Source of the DNA: Haplosporangium gracile
Taxonomy: Eukaryota > Mortierellomycota > Mortierellomycetes > Mortierellales > Mortierellaceae
DNA length: 12,925 bases
Assembly (NCBI GenBank): GCA_015499985.1
Contig: JAAAUF010000735.1
Span: forward strand, 8,179 to 21,103
Reading direction: 5' to 3'
Shown: positions 10,701-12,925 of the stretch, in pieces
How the letters are laid out: every line of letters begins with the position of its first letter
Numbering within the stretch: position 1 is the first letter of the stretch
Program-made: the position numbers and the translations under genes
The notes under the pieces: generated by a model
What the model was told of the DNA's origin: nothing
What the model saw: the letters and a program-made list of their open reading frames with translations, nothing else
Database searches by the model: none

Positions 10701-10947
10701 GCTGGAATGCAGGAGCAGCATTCTGTTGATGATGCTGTTGACGAGGAGCGGGCTGGCCGTAGGTGTTCTGGTTAGAGTAGTTTGACTGTTGGGAGGAAGG
10801 AGGAGGAGAGTTGTAAGAGGACTGAGGTTGGTATCCTCCGCCAGCGACGTTGGAGTTTGGATGTGGAGGACGTGGGGGCATCCTTGGTCCGCCTGCTGCT
10901 GGGTTGGGCGACGTGTTGTAGCCGCGCTCATTGGGGTAGTTGCTCAT
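7769..10947 (-). CDS. SEC18: Sec18/NSF, AAA+ ATPase for SNARE disassembly (complete, six exons)
   Basis: NSF/Sec18 hydrolyses ATP and, with alpha-SNAP/Sec17, takes apart cis-SNARE complexes after membrane fusion. The start ATG is at 10947 (cagaagATG). Exons: 10947-10559, 10458-10308, 10179-10105, 9864-9717, 9596-9497, 9377-7769. The total is 2472 nt, 823 residues plus TAA. All introns are GT-AG and the joined frame follows the family, including the reading frame shift at 9596 (QQAQIQFVRAQDCNIKLRGA). Residues 1-87 are a Pro/Gln/Asn-rich extension absent from yeast Sec18 at this length. About 88-285 is the N domain (KSPNESFALTNRV). D1 has Walker A GPPGTGKT (346-353), Walker B IIIFDELD (D414, E415) and LLRPGR (469-474) with arginine fingers. 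D2 has GPPGAGKT (627-634) and the degenerate VIVMDDIERLL (D687, D688), as is normal for NSF. It is longer than the usual 740-760 residues only because of the N-terminal extension. It appears intact and functional. Confidence 0.97.
9378..9496 (-). other. SEC18 intron 5 (119 nt, phase 2)
   Basis: Donor GTATGT and acceptor attccaacAG, with a gctaac branch-like site about 40 nt before the acceptor. The splice joins ...LRGAAR to NKPAVTLIQPDFKFED. Confidence 0.93.
9597..9716 (-). other. SEC18 intron 4 (120 nt, phase 1)
   Basis: Strong donor GTAAGTTT after ...GPDGEEL and acceptor atgtatAG. The downstream exon uses a different frame from the open frame that reads through it, and only the spliced frame matches the family (GYRGVLTQQAQIQF). 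Confidence 0.92.
9865..10104 (-). other. SEC18 intron 3 (240 nt, phase 0)
   Basis: Donor GTACGT after ...ARHFIT and acceptor caaatAG before VFNNQVLAV. It is the longest intron of the gene. It contains no plausible exon; short open frames in it are chance. Confidence 0.9.
10180..10307 (-). other. SEC18 intron 2 (128 nt, phase 0)
   Basis: Donor GTAACA after ...NVEIE and acceptor catttAG before VSLFVKNNEI. The frame is continuous and the exon that follows is only 25 codons long. Confidence 0.9.
10459..10558 (-). other. SEC18 intron 1 (100 nt, phase 2)
   Basis: Donor GTACGCGT at 10558 and acceptor aataaatAG at 10459. Joining here gives FSIQ-PDNAV-ESCLGF, which matches the spacing of the NSF N domain between the YVF strand and the QRKW segment exactly. 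A second GT six bases later would add two residues and fits less well. Confidence 0.85.
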
Positions 10948-11640
10948 CTTCTGTATGCTGTCCTTGTTAGGTTAATTGTGATGATGATGAGTGTGTTGTA
11001 GATGATGTTGTTGATGTTCCTAGCGCCCTTGTGTTCCTGCGGTTTGGTTGACTGAGAGCAGTGATGAATAAGAACAACAAGGAAGAAGAGGATGATGATG
11101 AAGTAAAAGAAAGAAAGAAGAAAGAGGGAGAGGCCCGACAAGGATGACTTTTGTCTGCCTATCTGTTAGTTCATGCTCAGCCATGAAAGCCAGTCGTCCA
11201 AAAATGCGACTCTCTTTTCTCTCCCTGTTTCGATCGTGGCAAAACGAGAGCGTGGACACACAGTGGTCTAAGAAAAAAGATATAAATGGATGGGTCAGTC
11301 CAGTAGGAAGAATTGTTGATCGCATTTGTAACAGCAATCGAAAGAGTGACATGAAGTGCAAAGAAGGGAACCGCCTTGTTACGATCAAAGGCAATCAACC
11401 TGGAAAGAACGGTAGATACGAAAACTCATTTCTATTCTTGCTCCATTAACTCCAGATAAACCATCGGCACGTTTTAACAAAAACCACATAAATGGTTAGT
11501 TGCAACAATGCACAAGACAAATGTCGCACGCCGTCCTTTTTTTTGTCCTTTTTACTTTCCTTTTTTTTATCTGACCATTGCCAGAAAAGGAAGAAGGAAA
11601 GGGAGAGGAGCAATGAAGCTACGCATGGCCTTTTTACACT
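10948..11640 (-). promoter_or_regulatory. SEC18 upstream region and leader
   Basis: No gene is seen. In the sense direction the first about 220 nt upstream of the start lack any ATG, so the leader is free of upstream start codons, and the part at about 11040-11140 is CT-rich. A branch-like cctaac about 20 nt before catacAG (ending at 10951) suggests a possible leader intron whose acceptor lies 3 nt before the start codon; no strong donor was found. The part at 11140-11640 is of mixed composition with T-rich blocks at 11535-11570. Short plus-strand frames here look like chance. Confidence 0.4.
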
Positions 11641-11785
11641 AAAATCGTTCACAGGCGAGCCGGGGATATCGGCAGTTGGTGGTAATGTTCATCGGATCGA
11701 AATTCCGATATCAGGAAGGTATCCATCACTCTCCTCCTGGCCCTCGTTCCAGTGTCGCCCTGGTCGATCAAGTGGCACCCATTGA

Positions 11786-12117
11786 ACAGTCGATCGACAA
11801 CGCGATACGGAGTGGAGCTCTCTTGTTGATATGCATGCCTCTGATATGTTCTGGGGCAAGTGTGGCACCGAATGGAAATCTTCTACCGACAACTATACTA
11901 GCGGCGCTGATGTCAATGGTGGCATGGCTCGGGCCAAGCGCGACACTGAGTGGAGCTCCCTTAATGATATGCATGCTTCTGACATGTCCTGGGGCAAGCG
12001 TGATGATCGATGAGACTCTACTCCTTCTGACCAGGATGAGTAACCAAGTCCAGGCGATACCGAGTGGAGTTTACCTGACGATCTGCACCACGTTGACATC
12101 TAACAGGCTCCTTTATA
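11786..12117 (+). pseudogene. Relic of a tandem-repeat peptide precursor (DTEW...WGKR units)
   Basis: The plus-strand frame between a TGA at 11783-11785 and a TAA at 12115-12117 repeats a short peptide. Unit 1 is DTEWSSLVDMHASDMFWGKC (11804 on). A partial unit with GTEWKSS follows. Unit 3 is DTEWSSLNDMHASDMSWGKR (11942 on), preceded by AKR. A last unit is DTEWSLPDDLHHVDI, ending at the TAA. GAGTGG starts are spaced 138 and 114 nt, both multiples of three. Differences between copies fall mainly at third codon positions (GAT/GAC, ACG/ACT, TCT/TCC, GCC/GCT). KR before DTEW and after WG suggests Kex2-type processing of a secreted precursor, but no convincing signal peptide is attached. Stops at 12014 and in the next unit, and the stop before unit 1, suggest decay. 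The antisense frame shares the same wobble sites and cannot be fully excluded; its codons (ATA, TTA, TCA, AGG) look poorer. Confidence 0.4.
11804..12115 (+). repeat. Imperfect tandem repeat, 138 and 114 bp periods
   Basis: The block gagtggagct...gatatgcatgc.tctga.atgt.ctggggcaag at 11810 recurs at 11948 with about 7 differences in its core, and a shorter, more diverged copy starts at 12062. A much weaker upstream match (gatatcggcagttgg) starts at 11665, 139 nt before the first clear unit. The DNA repetition is seen directly, whatever its coding state. Confidence 0.8.
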
Positions 12118-12149
12118 GTCGCCGTTCTCGCCCTCTCTACTACTTGTAA

Positions 12150-12617
12150 ATACTGTAACATTCTCTCATCTATGCTCTTTTTTTGTTCTCGTTTTTGATA
12201 GAGAATTCTGAGGAAGATGACAAAAAAAAGTCAAGAGGAAAATGTGTTTTTTACACAAACCAGCGCAATTCTCTACCATAATGCAAAATCACTATGCGCT
12301 GCACTTTTTTTAACATATTGTTCGTCTAAGTAATCATTGTTATGCCTGTACGGGATGTATGCCACTTGTAGTCATCCCTTTCAACAAGGAAAGGACAGCG
12401 TCGAAAGGAAGACATCTTTCTTAGTCAGGACGCGTCGTTCTCTATGCGTCACACTGCTCTACCACCCTACCACCCCAGTACTTTTGCGGTGGTCACACTT
12501 TTTTTTGGCAAGTGCTCCACGCGCTTTTGAAGGTCAATCGTATCAACAACAGCCCTTATTAGGGAATAGGTAGTGCCCAACCACAGACAGAGAGGACCTG
12601 AGAAGTTTTCAGGCCTA
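12150..12617. other. Gene-free stretch left of the foldback element
   Basis: AT-rich with T-runs at about 12178-12184 and 12306-12311. I see no coding region, RNA gene or clear repeat. The short frame at 12337-12573 shows no recognisable protein. Confidence 0.5.
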
Positions 12618-12771
12618 GTGCTCCTAATCAAATCCATTCGAATTGACTATGTTTTATATTGGGTTTGTGCGCAATCGAATCAAATCCTTGGGAATGAAAT
12701 TCGATTCGATTCGATTGCGCACAAACCCTATGTAAAACATAGTCAATTCGAATGGAATCGATTGGGAGCAC
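12618..12771. mobile_element. 154-bp foldback element, MITE candidate with TA flanks
   Basis: Two arms (12618-12686 and 12703-12771) are inverted copies differing at about 6 of 69 positions, with a 16-nt centre. Ends are GTGCTCC...GGAGCAC, and each end abuts TA (12616-12617 and 12772-12773), the target duplication of Tc1/mariner-type elements. No open frame for a transposase fits. It is therefore a non-autonomous MITE or foldback element. As RNA it would form one long hairpin. Confidence 0.75.
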
Positions 12772-12781
12772 TAATATAGTC

Positions 12782-12822
12782 CTGGCTCTCGGCTTGAACC
12801 TTCAAGCATTCGGCTCCGCCAG
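12782..12822. other. Small imperfect hairpin next to the foldback element
   Basis: Inner stem gcttgaa/ttcaagc with a 2-nt loop (12792-12807) and outer stem ctggc/gccag. It starts about 8 bp beyond the TA flank of the foldback element. Function unknown; it could be the end of another repeat. The rest of the window (12823-12925) is AT-rich and shows no gene. Confidence 0.5.
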
Positions 12823-12925
12823 AAATGAAGACGAAGAATAATCTCAAAATAAAACCATCTTTTTAACAATTATTGTGCCTTTCAACCAAAATGAGTTAAA
12901 AAATTAACTGCTAATTCAGTTGTGA

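Noticed and set aside
11689..12099. Minus-strand frame across the same repeat (LHSVS units)
   Set aside because: It shares the wobble positions with the DTEW frame, so it is not excluded. It has one stop and uses codons such as ATA, TTA, TCA and AGG that are rarer in the Sec18 gene. I treat it as the weaker reading.
11676..12149. 157-codon plus-strand open frame across the tandem repeat
   Set aside because: Differences between repeat copies fall on first and second positions in this frame and change residues. The frame with DTEW units explains the wobble pattern better.
1..12925. tRNA, rRNA, CRISPR array or telomeric repeats
   Set aside because: None was seen on either strand. The only regular arrays are the microsatellites and the 138/114-bp coding-type repeat.

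Overview
The window looks like nuclear DNA of a filamentous, early-diverging fungus. I would place it in Mortierellomycota/Mucoromycota, most likely a Mortierella-type genome, but that placement is an inference from style and no marker gene proves it. The supporting signs are a fungal-type Sec18/NSF gene cut by five GT-AG introns of 100-240 nt, long CT-rich (sense strand) leaders before start codons, poly-Q, Ser/Thr and acidic low-complexity tracts in the proteins, and gene-poor spacers of 1-2.5 kb.

Layout. All three confident genes lie on the minus strand, so transcription runs from high to low coordinates. (1) 1-1903 is the 5' part of an RGS-domain protein, a regulator of heterotrimeric G-protein signalling. 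Its last visible exon runs off the left edge. (2) 1904-4416 is a long spacer rich in purine/pyrimidine tracts, holding the RGS promoter and leader and simple repeats. (3) 4417-5246 is a protein with poly-Q, a ubiquitin-like region split by an acidic insert, and an uncertain 3' end. (4) 5247-7768 is a 2.5-kb spacer with a GA minisatellite and a G-quadruplex motif. (5) 7769-10947 is the complete Sec18/NSF ATPase gene with six exons and 823 codons, resolved by splice signals and by agreement with the family. (6) 10948-11640 is the upstream region of that gene. (7) About 11786-12117 holds a decayed tandem-repeat coding region whose plus-strand frame repeats a DTEW...WGK(R) peptide with dibasic sites and has in-frame stops. 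(8) 12618-12771 is a 154-bp foldback element with about 69-bp inverted arms flanked by TA, a MITE candidate.

The three protein genes do not form a functional cluster. NSF drives SNARE disassembly in membrane fusion, RGS proteins turn off G-alpha signalling, and the middle gene is of unknown function. The right end (from about 11.6 kb) is the accessory-looking part, with a peptide-gene relic and a transposon-derived hairpin next to each other.
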